Position numbers and translations under genes: made by a program. 50,638 nt of DNA, taken from positions 1 through 50,638 of the forward strand of contig DASYRM010000079.1 of NCBI GenBank assembly GCA_036004405.1, given 5' to 3'. Each line of letters opens with the position of its first letter. Positions within the stretch are counted from its first letter, which is position 1. The DNA is from DASYRM01 sp036004405. Its GTDB lineage: Bacteria > Acidobacteriota > Vicinamibacteria > Vicinamibacterales > UBA2999. Positions 36,115-44,306 of this stretch are shown here, one piece after another. The notes beneath the pieces are model-generated. The model did not search any database. It had not been told where the DNA came from and saw only the letters and a program-made list of their open reading frames with translations.

Positions 36115-36468
36115 CTAGGCCGGGACGAGCTTGCGCGGACGTCCGCCCTTGAGACCGTTACGGCGGGCCGCTGCGGTCTTCTTGGCACTCGTATGTCGGC
36201 CGAGCAGCGCGCCGAGGCCGACATACTTCAAGTGGAAGCGTCCAGCCTTGGTCTGTTCATCGACACGGAGCACGGCTACGTCAGCGTGTGGCGCCGCCGT
36301 CTGGCCGTGTTCTGCCAGAGTTTCGAGATGAGCTGTCAGCGCACTGCGGATAGCTGCCTTTGCAGCTCTGACCGTATCGGCTGCCGCGTAGACGCCGGGC
36401 AGACCGGCCACCCACGCCGAGAAGGTCCCGTTCGTTTCGCGTTCAACCACAATCGAGTAGTGCGTCAT
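36115..36468 (-). CDS. hicB: HicB-like antitoxin
   Basis: A 117-residue protein with the partial RNase-H fold of HicB at residues 1-65 (THYSIVVERETNGTFSAWVAGLPGV, then TVRAAKAAIRSALTAHLETL). A basic tail (KKTAAARRNGLKGGRPRK) looks like an AT-hook-type DNA-binding end, fitting autoregulation. It should bind and block the HicA toxin. Its ATG at 36468 overlaps the hicA stop (ATGA), the usual hicAB coupling. It lies in the tRNA-bounded mini-island. Confidence 0.88.
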   Translation of the reverse strand: MTHYSIVVERETNGTFSAWVAGLPGVYAAADTVRAAKAAIRSALTAHLETLAEHGQTAAPHADVAVLRVDEQTKAGRFHLKYVGLGALLGRHTSAKKTAAARRNGLKGGRPRKLVPA

Positions 36469-36650
36469 AGTCCCGCGTCTTTCAGAATCCTGGCCGCCAG
36501 TCCGGTGCCGACTTCCTTCTTCGTGTGCACCGAGATCGTGATGACCTGTCCGGTTTTCGGATGGACGAGTTGTTGGTGGCTGCCCTTGCCGGTTTTGGCC
36601 GGAACGAATCCAGCTTTCTTCAACCGCCGGATCAGCTCACCCCACGTCAC
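36465..36650 (-). CDS. hicA: HicA-like mRNA interferase toxin
   Basis: A 61-residue double-stranded-RNA-binding-fold protein with the catalytic His25 in KTGKGSHQQLVHPKTG and the preceding LIRRLKKAGFVP helix, a full match to HicA. It cuts mRNA when HicB is lost, halting growth. GTG 36650 is used; a -10 box (TATACT, 36656-36661) ends 5 nt upstream, so the message may be leaderless. The gene is first in the pair, as is typical. Confidence 0.92.
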   Translation of the reverse strand: MTWGELIRRLKKAGFVPAKTGKGSHQQLVHPKTGQVITISVHTKKEVGTGLAARILKDAGL

Positions 36651-36655
36651 TCCAT

Positions 36656-36661
36656 AGTATA
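36656..36661 (-). promoter_or_regulatory. -10 box of hicAB
   Basis: TATACT on the minus strand, 5 nt from GTG 36650. The -35 region is weak (TCAGTA at 17 nt). Transcription would begin at or next to the start codon. Confidence 0.5.
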
Positions 36662-36835
36662 ACCCAACGTTTGGTTTCTACTGAGCCTAAACTGATCCTG
36701 TACTGTGTCTTTGAGAGGGATCCTCTGTCCGTCTATGCCCAATCAGGAGGCAGAATGTGACCGCCTGAAAAAGTAGCGGTTGTGCGAATTTACGAACGAT
36801 TTTCGAGAGGCACAGGAAGACACGGAAATACGGCC

Positions 36836-36892
36836 TAAAATCCTGGGCCGCGAAAGCGCGTGGGAGTTCGATTCTCCCCCCCCCCGGCACCA
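36836..36892 (+). pseudogene. 3' fragment of tRNA-Leu (attachment-site copy)
   Basis: Positions 36836-36858 repeat 35887-35909 of tRNA-Leu exactly (23 nt: anticodon loop to variable arm). The T-loop ttcgatt and ccccggcacca are also kept. The T-stem is altered and contains a run of 10 C (36876-36885), so it cannot be a working tRNA; the 5' half is absent. Confidence 0.8.
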
Positions 36893-36934
36893 CCGTCCCG
36901 CGGACGTGTGTATATAGTTGCTGCTCGCGCCTCG

Positions 36935-38548
36935 ATGCCGGACCAGGACGCCTCCACACAGCCCCCGCCCGCGCGGACGAGCCGTCGTCGCTGGTGGCTG
37001 GTGCCGGCCGCGCTGTTCGTGCTCACGCTGTCGCTCGTCACCGTCACCATCACCGGACCGCGCGTGTCGATCCGCTGGCAGCCGACGGTCGGCCAGACCG
37101 AGAGGCAGGCGCTGGAAGAGCGCCACGGTCTGCGCAACGGTCGCCAGGACGACCCGCAGAACCCGCTGGTGTGGCGCTACGAGCTGGGAGATGCGTCGCG
37201 TGACGCGGTGGCCGGGCTCGTCAAGGATCCCGCGGTTGCCGACACCAATTACATCAATCGCGTCACCTTCGCAGTCGACGATTCCACGGTTGCTATGGGC
37301 ACGAGGATCCCCGCGCTCCTCCGCGCACTCCCGTTTCCCTTCAGCACCGACAACCGTTTCGACTCGCTGTCGCTCTTCCTGCACATCCAGAGCCTGTGCC
37401 TCGTCGTCGCCGGCTGCGTGCTGCTGAGGACGGCTGGCTTCGGCGACGCGCGCCACCGGCAGCGGCTGGCCGTGGCGGTACTGATTGCAGTGGGCATCGC
37501 CGCCCTCACCGTGCCGATCCGCCCGACGCTGCTCCGTATGGCCGATTCGAACATGTATACGAAGAATCGGACCAACTTCGAGACGACGATCGGCCGCGGC
37601 GATCTGCCGTTCGAGAACCACTTGACGATCGCGCTCCTCGCCAAGCTGTACCCAGCGTTCGGGCCCGGTGAGGACGCGCCTGAACGGACGTTCCGGGCGC
37701 TGACGCGCATTGCGTCGGTCTGGTTCGTGTGCTGCGCCCTGGCGATCGGCATCGTCGAGCGGTGGTCGCCGCACGTCGTCCGGTATCTCGCGCTGGCGCT
37801 GCTGGCGCCCTCGACGCTGCTGTATTTCGGCCATCGCGACTTTGCCTACCTGTCGCTCAACGTGGCCACCTTTCCGCTGCTGGCCCACGGCATCGCGGTG
37901 GGCAGCAAGCGGCTCGAGGCGGGCAGCGCGCTGGCGGGTCTCGGCACGGCGTTCCACGGCTTCGGGCTGCTGTCGATCGTGGGCGCCTGGATCGGCATGG
38001 CGGTGGTGCGTGCGTCCCTCGCCGAGCGGATCGAACGGATCCTGCGCATTGCGGCGTGGGGGACCGCGGGGTGGGTGGGCTGGGTGGCCATCTACACGAT
38101 CGTCTTCGGGCTCGGCGTGGCGACGAGCCATGCGAGCTCGGGCTCGTGGCGGCCGCTGTTCGAGGACGTGGTCGGCCACCGGCGCAACGTGGCCATCTTT
38201 TCGCCGGCCGGCGTCCGTGACATCCTGGTGTCAGGTTGGGTCGTCGGAGTGCCGCTCCTCATCGTGGCCGCGTCGCTCTGGACACAGCATCGCCGTCAGG
38301 TGGTCTTCACGCTCTGCTTCGCCGCCCCGTCGGTGCTGTACTGGATCTTCTTCTGGCCCGTGCAGGGACTCGGTGTTGACACCGGCCACGTCGTCGGCGC
38401 GTTTCCCGCGTTCTTCGCGCTTGCCTGGCTGTGCGCCCGCGAGCCGCGACAGACGGTGGTCGCCGCCGCCATCATGATCTCGGCGCACGTCGGATTCTGG
38501 CGGATGGTTCTCGACACTCGATTCGTCAACTGGACGCTGTCCTCGTGA
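36935..38548 (+). CDS. Multi-pass membrane protein of unknown function
   Basis: A 537-residue protein with about ten membrane helices: one at about 22-42, a large periplasmic loop to about 145 (NPLVWRYELGDASRDAVAGL; DTNYINRVTFAVDDS), then helices to the C-terminus. The arrangement, one helix, a soluble loop, then many helices, resembles polyprenyl-phosphate-dependent glycosyltransferases or O-antigen-type membrane proteins, but no signature was found. ATG 36935 follows a TATATA box at 36911-36916, immediately after the tRNA fragment. It is first of three close genes (gaps of 16 nt and an overlap) with a GT-B-like protein and a flippase-like protein. Confidence 0.75.
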   Translation: MPDQDASTQPPPARTSRRRWWLVPAALFVLTLSLVTVTITGPRVSIRWQPTVGQTERQALEERHGLRNGRQDDPQNPLVWRYELGDASRDAVAGLVKDPAVADTNYINRVTFAVDDSTVAMGTRIPALLRALPFPFSTDNRFDSLSLFLHIQSLCLVVAGCVLLRTAGFGDARHRQRLAVAVLIAVGIAALTVPIRPTLLRMADSNMYTKNRTNFETTIGRGDLPFENHLTIALLAKLYPAFGPGEDAPERTFRALTRIASVWFVCCALAIGIVERWSPHVVRYLALALLAPSTLLYFGHRDFAYLSLNVATFPLLAHGIAVGSKRLEAGSALAGLGTAFHGFGLLSIVGAWIGMAVVRASLAERIERILRIAAWGTAGWVGWVAIYTIVFGLGVATSHASSGSWRPLFEDVVGHRRNVAIFSPAGVRDILVSGWVVGVPLLIVAASLWTQHRRQVVFTLCFAAPSVLYWIFFWPVQGLGVDTGHVVGAFPAFFALAWLCAREPRQTVVAAAIMISAHVGFWRMVLDTRFVNWTLSS

Positions 38549-38564
38549 CGCGACGCGTCGCTCC

Positions 38565-39887
38565 GTGAACGTCCCGCTGCTCCGTGCCCTGAGAATCGTG
38601 ATTGCGGCCGACTCCGATCCCGTGCGGCAGGTGCTCTTCTCCAATCTGATGCAGGCCCGGGCGTCGGTGCGACTGGCCTATCGGCTCCACGCACGCCTGG
38701 CAGGCACCGGGGCGTCGGCGCTGCTGGTGTCAGGCTACGCGCTCGCGTACTTCGTGCGCATCACGCCGCCGACGCACCACGGCGTGTCGGTGCTCGGTGT
38801 CGCCAAGCACGCGAACGCGCGCGCCCAGATCGATCGTGTGTGCCGCTGGCTCGGGCCGAACGAGTCCGATCGCCTCGGCACGCGGCTCCGGGTTCGAGGG
38901 GCCGTGACCGGCCTCCTGACGCTGCTCTCGCCGCCAGCCTTTCGTGATGTGCGGCGGTCGCTCCGCATCGTGCGCAGGCTCGACCGCCGGCACGGCTTCC
39001 TGGTCGCGTGCCGCGCGGGGGCGGCCGTCGCCTGGTACACGCGCACGAAGCGTGTCCTTCGCCAGTACCGCCCGGGCGCGGTGCTGGTGTCCAGCGACTC
39101 GAATCCGGAGGAGGTCGGCTTCAGCGCGGCGGCGGCCTCGCTGACGATCCCGCGGATCTTCGTCTCGCACGCCTATCCGACGCCGTTTGCGCCCGCGTTG
39201 AACTTCGACCTGTCGATCCTCGAAGGCGAGGCCGCGGTGCGCGCGCGGTTGCGCCGGGGCCCGATCACCGGCGAGATCGCGCTTGCCGGTGTAGAGGGGG
39301 AGTCGCTGCCGCTCGACGTCTCGCGATTCGAACGGCAGGCTCCCGTGATCGGCATCTTCGCCCCCAAGGCGACGAACTGGCCCGCGTTCGCGGCGGTGAT
39401 CGACGAGTGTCGAGCGGTGTTCGGCGCGAAACGCGTGGTGATTCGCTGGCACCCGAGCCGTCTCGATCAGGCCCGCTACCTGCACCTGTTGAGCGATCGG
39501 GCCGGCATCGAGGAATCGCCCATGTCGGCCACGCTGCCGGACGTGGCGCGGCAGTGCGACTGGGTGGTGGCGGACGAGAACAGCAACGTCCACCTGCCGG
39601 TGCTCAAGCTCGGTATTCCGACGGTCGTGGTGAAAGGGCTGGGGCTGTATCCGGAGAGCCGCTCCGACATGTACGGCTTTGCCGCCGCCGGCGTCGTCTT
39701 CCCACCGGTCCGGTCGCTCCGGGAACTGCAGCCACGGGCGTTCACGGCGTTCTTCGATGCCGCCTGGATCGAGCGATTCCGCGAGTACGATGCGTCCTAC
39801 TTGCGTCCGCCCGCGGAGATCGGTGTCGAAATGCGGACGGCTATCCGGCGGACAATCGACACCCCACGGGAGACGCACTCTGCCTAG
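38565..39887 (+). CDS. GT-B-like protein, possibly glycan or polyol-phosphate transferase
   Basis: A 440-residue protein without signal peptide. The N-terminal half is basic and helical. The C-terminal half looks like the donor half of a GT-B fold: PVIGIFAPKATNWPAFAAVI, VVIRWHPSRLDQARYLHLL, then CDWVVADENSNVHLPVLKLGIPTVVVKG and FPPVRSLRELQ. The HPS and D-x-NS-x-x-HLPVL pattern recalls CDP-glycerol/polysialyl-type and related glycan transferases. Substrate unknown. GTG 38565 is 16 nt after the membrane protein. Its end overlaps the flippase-like gene. Confidence 0.65.
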   Translation: MNVPLLRALRIVIAADSDPVRQVLFSNLMQARASVRLAYRLHARLAGTGASALLVSGYALAYFVRITPPTHHGVSVLGVAKHANARAQIDRVCRWLGPNESDRLGTRLRVRGAVTGLLTLLSPPAFRDVRRSLRIVRRLDRRHGFLVACRAGAAVAWYTRTKRVLRQYRPGAVLVSSDSNPEEVGFSAAAASLTIPRIFVSHAYPTPFAPALNFDLSILEGEAAVRARLRRGPITGEIALAGVEGESLPLDVSRFERQAPVIGIFAPKATNWPAFAAVIDECRAVFGAKRVVIRWHPSRLDQARYLHLLSDRAGIEESPMSATLPDVARQCDWVVADENSNVHLPVLKLGIPTVVVKGLGLYPESRSDMYGFAAAGVVFPPVRSLRELQPRAFTAFFDAAWIERFREYDASYLRPPAEIGVEMRTAIRRTIDTPRETHSA

Positions 39888-40866
39888 CACCCGCCGGATC
39901 GCCACGCTCGTCAGCATTCTGGTCAGCCTCGTGCTGCTGGTCACGCTGTACCGCAGCCTCGATGTCGGGCTCGTCGTCCGGGCGCTGCTGCACTCCGACA
40001 AGGTCTGGCTGGTGCTTTCCGTCGGGATGATCGTGCCGATCACCTACCTGCGGGCGGTGCGGTTCTACTACGTCACCCCACGGGGCGCGCTGCCCAACAC
40101 GCGCGAAGCCTTCCGCCTCACGCTCGTGGCCTCGGCGCTGAACGTGTTCCTGCCGGCCAAGGCGGGCGATCTCGCCAAGGGCTACTTCCTGGCCCGGCGC
40201 AGCGCCACCCCGCCGGCCGTCGCCCTGGCGACGGTGGTCTACGAGCGGCTGTGCGACGTGTTCGCACTGATCACGTGGTGTGTCATCGGCTGGGTGGTCG
40301 CCGATCCGGTGGTGACCGGCGTGCCCCAGGCGCTCTGGCCGGCGCTGGCGGTGCTCGGCGGCTGCTGCTTCGTGCTCTGTTTCTTCGAGCGGCCGGGCCG
40401 TGCGGTGCCGGCGATCGCCCGCCGGCTGCTGCCGCACCAGCGGTTGCGCAAGCTCCACGACCTGGCCGAGGGCTGGCCGGACCTGCAGCGCGCGCTCGGC
40501 GGCCGCCGGCGCTGGATCGTGGGCTACTCGCTGGTGTTGTGGCTGACGCACCTGATTCAGATCTGGTTCTTCACCTTCGCGCTCTCGGCCCGCCTGCCGT
40601 TTACGGTGGTCACAAGCTTGTCCGCGGTGGCGCTGATGGCAGGACAGATCCCGTTCACCATCGCCGGCCTTGGCGCGCGCGACGTCCTGCTGGTGGTGCT
40701 GCTTGGGCGCTACATGACGCGCGAGTCGGCGGCCGCCATGGGCGTGCTCATTTCCACGCGAGGACTGCTGCCGCCGCTGATGGGGCTGGGCTTCCTGCGC
40801 CGGTATCTGACCGCCGCGGTCGAGGACGCGCAGCGCTGGCGGCAGAAGACCGAAGTCGTGTCGTGA
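39880..40866 (+). CDS. LPG synthase TM / UPF0104 flippase-like membrane protein
   Basis: A membrane protein of about 328 residues with eight helices of the lysylphosphatidylglycerol_TM (UPF0104, AglD-like) family: YLRAVRFYYVTPRG, ASALNVFLPAKAGDLAKGYFL, VVYERLCDVFALITW and GQIPFTIAGLGARDVLLV are family blocks. Relatives move or modify lipids or lipid-linked sugars, without the aminoacyl transferase domain here. No ATG fits: CTG 39880 overlapping the upstream stop is the best guess; ATG 39791 would add a basic, low-complexity lead. Last of three genes in an envelope or glycan cluster. Confidence 0.82.
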   Translation: MPSTRRIATLVSILVSLVLLVTLYRSLDVGLVVRALLHSDKVWLVLSVGMIVPITYLRAVRFYYVTPRGALPNTREAFRLTLVASALNVFLPAKAGDLAKGYFLARRSATPPAVALATVVYERLCDVFALITWCVIGWVVADPVVTGVPQALWPALAVLGGCCFVLCFFERPGRAVPAIARRLLPHQRLRKLHDLAEGWPDLQRALGGRRRWIVGYSLVLWLTHLIQIWFFTFALSARLPFTVVTSLSAVALMAGQIPFTIAGLGARDVLLVVLLGRYMTRESAAAMGVLISTRGLLPPLMGLGFLRRYLTAAVEDAQRWRQKTEVVS

Positions 40867-40879
40867 GGGCGAGGCGCGG

Positions 40880-43360
40880 CTAGCGTTCGATGCCGGCGGG
40901 CACCGGCAGGCCGGGGATGCCGCGGCGCTTGCGGTCGGACTTGTCCTGATACATGCGCTCGTCGGCGCAGCGGGTGAGCGATTCCACCGAGCCGCCGTCG
41001 GACGGATACATCGCGTGGCCGACGCTGATCGAGAGCGTCACCGCCACTCCGGGCGCCGGCTCGAACGGAATCCCGCTCACCGCCTCCTGGAGTTCCACCG
41101 CACGCTCGCGTGCCTGCATCGCGTCGCACTCCTGCAGCACCACGATGAACTCGTCGCCGCCCTGGCGGGCGCAGAAGTCGTAGACGCGCACCGAGCCGCG
41201 GATGGCCCGGGCGATGAACTGCAGCGCGCGATCGCCGGCCGGGTGGCCGAACCGGTCGTTGATCAACTTGAACCGATCGACGTCGATGACGAGGATGGCC
41301 CGCTCGGTGCGATAGCGGTCCGCCTTCGACATCTCCTTCTCGAGATGGTCGAGCAGCGCGCGCGAGTTGTGCAGGCCGGTGAGCGGATCGGTCAGCGACT
41401 CCGTCCGCACCTTGTCGAACGCCTGCGCGTCGTGGACCACGGTGGCGGCCTTGGGCGCAATCTTCTCCAGCGTGCCCTCGTGCGCCTCGGTGAAGTAGTT
41501 CGGGGTCACGTGATAGGCGGCGAGCGCACCGATGGTGCGGTCGTGCACCCGCAGCGGGCACGCCACCATCGATTTCAGGTTCAGGTCCACGTCGCCCAGG
41601 CCGGACGACCGGAAGTCGGCGGCCGGGTGCGCATTCCGCACCGTCTTGCCGAGGCGCGCCGCATAGCCGATGACGCCGGCGCCGGTGGGAATCTGCAGCT
41701 GCAGCAGCAGCTCCGAATCGAGCCCGGTGGCAAACGTGCAGCGGCAGGCCCCGGTGGTTTCGTCGCAGACGAAGAGCGCCCACGCCGGTGCGGGCACGAG
41801 CGGCGAGAGCCGCGCGGCGATCAGCGCCAGGGTGTCCTGCACTTCCAGCCGTGACCCCATCGCCTCGGTGAGCTCGTAGAGCGCCATCATCTCGGTGTTG
41901 GCGCGCGCGATGTTCTCCACCACGTTGTCGATCGCAGCCGCGGACTGCCGCTCGGGCGGTTCCACGACGGGCTCGGTCACGCGGGATCCGCGCGCAGCCG
42001 TCGTCTCGGCCAGCGGCATCTCTTCTTCCAGAATCTGCAGGAACATCTGGACCAGTTTGGGGTCGAGTGCCGAGCCGCCCTCTTCCTTGATGATCAGGCG
42101 GGCATCACCTTCGGCCATCGCCTTGTGGTACGGACGGTCGGCGATCAGCGCGTCGAAGTAGTCCACGATGCCGAGGATGCGAGACCCGAGCGGAATCTCC
42201 TCGCCCCGCAGGCGCTTGGGATAGCCCTCCCCGTTCCACCGCTCGTGGTGCGACGCGATGAGCGGCGCGACCGGATACCCGAAGTCCACGGCGCCGATGA
42301 TTTCCGCGCCCACGGTCGGGTGCTTCTGAATCAGCTTGCGCTCGTCGTCGGTGAGCTTCGTCGGCTTGTTGAGGATGTGCTCCGGCACGGCCAGCTTGCC
42401 GATGTCGTGCAGCAGCGCCGCCACTTCCACGCCTTTCACCTCGTCCTCGGTCATGCCGGCTCGACGGGCCAGGGTCACCGCCAGCCGCTGGACGCGGCGC
42501 ACATGCGTATCGGACACGCTCTTGGACGCTTCGAGCGTCTGGTCGCGCGCGCCGATGGCGCGGGCCAGCGCTTCCACGGTGGCCAGATGCAGCGTCTCCT
42601 GCCGCTCGATGAATCCGAGATAGGTGCGGTAGCCCCAGTAGAAGAGCACCACCGGGATGGCGACGAACGCCGCCAGGCGGCTGGCGGTTTCGATCAGGTA
42701 GGCGGTCGAGAGGCCGACGATGGCGCCGACGAAGCACGCCGGCGCGCTCCACAGGAACTGCTCGCGCCAGAGGATGACCGGCGACTTCTTGGATTCGAGC
42801 GCCACCGCCTGCGCCAGCATCAACGTATTGCAGAAGAAGAACGCGGTGGCGCCCGCGAGCGTCGGGACGACGAGGGCCGTCCAGTCGTCGCGAACGGCGA
42901 GGCCGCCGACGAGGTCGGCCGCCGCGTGCGTCACCGCCGTCGCCACGATGATGTTCGCGATGCTGAACACCGTGCGGTAGGTCGCCATGCGGCCGGCGTT
43001 GTTCAGGGCACACTGCGCCCACACGCTGACCGCGATGATGAACGTGGCGGCAAACGGGCTGAAGAGCGACAGCGCCGCAAAGTTGGTGCAGTACGACAGC
43101 GACACCGTGGCGCTGCTCGGCAGCAGCGGCAGCCGGATCTTGGTGGCCGCCAGCACGACCGACGTGACCAGTACCGGGTAGAAGCGCTCGGGCTGCTCGG
43201 CGCGGATGTCCATCGACTGCCGCACCAGGATTGCCACCGCCCCCACCGTGATGACGCCGATGTACGCCTGCAGCAGCGCCGGCAGCGCCGAAAACTTCTT
43301 CGGCGCCGGGGCTGACGTTGGGGCAGATTCCCCAGCGAACAGGCGAGCAGGCACAGGCAT
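40880..43360 (-). CDS. Membrane HD-GYP-GAF-GGDEF c-di-GMP protein
   Basis: An 826-residue protein. Seven or so N-terminal helices (residues 30-250; MASE-like) precede an HD-GYP domain (LLHDIGKLAVPEHILNKP; NGEGYPKRLRGEEIPLG), a GAF domain (VQDTLALIAARLSPLVPAPAW; VACPLRVHDRTIGALAAY) and a GGDEF domain with the active site RQGGDEFIVVLQE. The phosphodiesterase and cyclase cores both look intact, so it may both break and make c-di-GMP, with GAF or membrane input choosing. No inhibitory RxxD site was noticed. It lies 62 nt after the esterase gene on the same strand and converges with the flippase-like gene. Confidence 0.94.
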   Translation of the reverse strand: MPVPARLFAGESAPTSAPAPKKFSALPALLQAYIGVITVGAVAILVRQSMDIRAEQPERFYPVLVTSVVLAATKIRLPLLPSSATVSLSYCTNFAALSLFSPFAATFIIAVSVWAQCALNNAGRMATYRTVFSIANIIVATAVTHAAADLVGGLAVRDDWTALVVPTLAGATAFFFCNTLMLAQAVALESKKSPVILWREQFLWSAPACFVGAIVGLSTAYLIETASRLAAFVAIPVVLFYWGYRTYLGFIERQETLHLATVEALARAIGARDQTLEASKSVSDTHVRRVQRLAVTLARRAGMTEDEVKGVEVAALLHDIGKLAVPEHILNKPTKLTDDERKLIQKHPTVGAEIIGAVDFGYPVAPLIASHHERWNGEGYPKRLRGEEIPLGSRILGIVDYFDALIADRPYHKAMAEGDARLIIKEEGGSALDPKLVQMFLQILEEEMPLAETTAARGSRVTEPVVEPPERQSAAAIDNVVENIARANTEMMALYELTEAMGSRLEVQDTLALIAARLSPLVPAPAWALFVCDETTGACRCTFATGLDSELLLQLQIPTGAGVIGYAARLGKTVRNAHPAADFRSSGLGDVDLNLKSMVACPLRVHDRTIGALAAYHVTPNYFTEAHEGTLEKIAPKAATVVHDAQAFDKVRTESLTDPLTGLHNSRALLDHLEKEMSKADRYRTERAILVIDVDRFKLINDRFGHPAGDRALQFIARAIRGSVRVYDFCARQGGDEFIVVLQECDAMQARERAVELQEAVSGIPFEPAPGVAVTLSISVGHAMYPSDGGSVESLTRCADERMYQDKSDRKRRGIPGLPVPAGIER

Positions 43361-43422
43361 GGTCCGGGTGGTCCCGTCCTCTTCGATATCGGTCCGAATG
43401 GCCAGATCGGCCAGTGCCGAAG

Positions 43423-44283
43423 CTACTTCCCGTTCCAGCTCGGCAAAATCGCCAGGACGTCGAAAAACGCCCTCAGCTGTTCGTCCCAGACGGCCCAGGT
43501 GTGACCCCCGGGCACTTCCACGTAGCGGTGGGGCAGGTTCCGGGCCGACATCAGGCGGTCGAACTCCCGGCTGGCGCCAAGCAGGGGGTCGTCGAGTCCG
43601 CAGGCGACGTAGAAATAGGGGGCGGTGCCTGGGACGAGCTGTGTGACGAGCGTCAGCGGATCGCGGGCCCGGCTTTCGTCGCTGTCGGGCGCGCCGAAGA
43701 TGACCCTGGAGGGTCCGTCGCCGCCGCCCCGGGCACTGGCCAGCGGCGCGCTCAGCGGCCCCGCGGCGCCAAAGAGGTCCGGGTGGCGCAGCGCGATCAG
43801 CGCCGAGCCGAAGCCGCCCATGGAGATGCCGGCAATGGCGCGGCTCTCGCGCGTGGCCACGGTGCGGTAGTGCGTGTCCACGTATTGCACGAGGTCGCTG
43901 GCGATCAGGTCCTCGTAGCGCGCCTCGGACAGACCGGCGGCGTTGGCAAAGAAGCTCCGGCCGCCGTTGGGCAGCACGACGATCATCTCGCGCGACGCGG
44001 CCTCACGCGTGAACCAGGCGCGGGACGGGAAGGCCGTGTGCGTCTGCCCGCCGCCGTGGAGCAGAAACAATACCGGATAGCGTTTCGTGGATGTGTCGTA
44101 TCCGGTGGGCAGCAGCACCGCGAACGCATACTCGGTGTTGCCGAGCGAGGGGCTCGTGATGCGTACGGTCCGCGCCATCGGGCGTGGGGCTACCGCCGGC
44201 ACCGCGGAGTTGTCCTGGGCGGACAGAACGGTCGCCGCGCAGAGGGACAGGGCGAGCGGCAGGCGGGCGCTCGGGAGCCTCAC
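43423..44283 (-). CDS. Secreted esterase, EstA/feruloyl-esterase-like alpha/beta hydrolase
   Basis: A 286-residue protein with a signal peptide (RLPLALSLCAATVLSAQ). The esterase D/tributyrin-esterase-type fold shows the oxyanion segment PVLFLLHGGGQTHTAF, nucleophile elbow AIAGISMGGFGSALIA, an acidic residue in YVACGLDDPLLG and the catalytic His in VPGGHTWAVWDEQL. It cleaves ester bonds outside the cytoplasm; substrate unknown. GTG 44283 lies 8 nt from a -10 in the palindrome at 44292-44301, so it is probably leaderless and fired from a promoter shared with the divergent peroxidase. Confidence 0.9.
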   Translation of the reverse strand: MRLPSARLPLALSLCAATVLSAQDNSAVPAVAPRPMARTVRITSPSLGNTEYAFAVLLPTGYDTSTKRYPVLFLLHGGGQTHTAFPSRAWFTREAASREMIVVLPNGGRSFFANAAGLSEARYEDLIASDLVQYVDTHYRTVATRESRAIAGISMGGFGSALIALRHPDLFGAAGPLSAPLASARGGGDGPSRVIFGAPDSDESRARDPLTLVTQLVPGTAPYFYVACGLDDPLLGASREFDRLMSARNLPHRYVEVPGGHTWAVWDEQLRAFFDVLAILPSWNGK

Positions 44284-44291
44284 GAGTGCGC

Positions 44292-44301
44292 ATTGTACAA
44301 T
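44292..44301. promoter_or_regulatory. Palindromic two-way -10 element
   Basis: ATTGTACAAT is a perfect 10-bp palindrome, so it offers TACAAT on both strands: 44296-44301 for the peroxidase (GTG 44307 after 5 nt) and 44297-44292 for the esterase (GTG 44283 after 8 nt). The start codons are only 23 nt apart, so each -35 would lie inside the other gene. Confidence 0.55.
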
Positions 44302-44306
44302 CGCGG

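Larger units (their letters stand above)
35942..36892. mobile_element. Mini-island with hicAB between tRNA-Leu and its 3' copy
   Basis: The segment lies between the intact tRNA-Leu and a 57-nt copy of that tRNA's 3' part in direct orientation, the layout left by site-specific integration into a tRNA gene. It carries a hicAB toxin-antitoxin pair and about 450 bp of DNA with no other recognisable gene; 36660-36830 is visibly more AT-rich than its surroundings. No integrase is present, so it is a decayed remnant or was moved in trans. Confidence 0.6.

Noticed and set aside
36876..36885. C-run as a phase-variation tract
   Set aside because: It is not in or next to a coding start and is better explained as decay of the tRNA copy or a sequencing artefact.
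36836..36892. Second working tRNA-Leu
   Set aside because: The 5' half is absent and the T-stem is broken by a run of 10 C.
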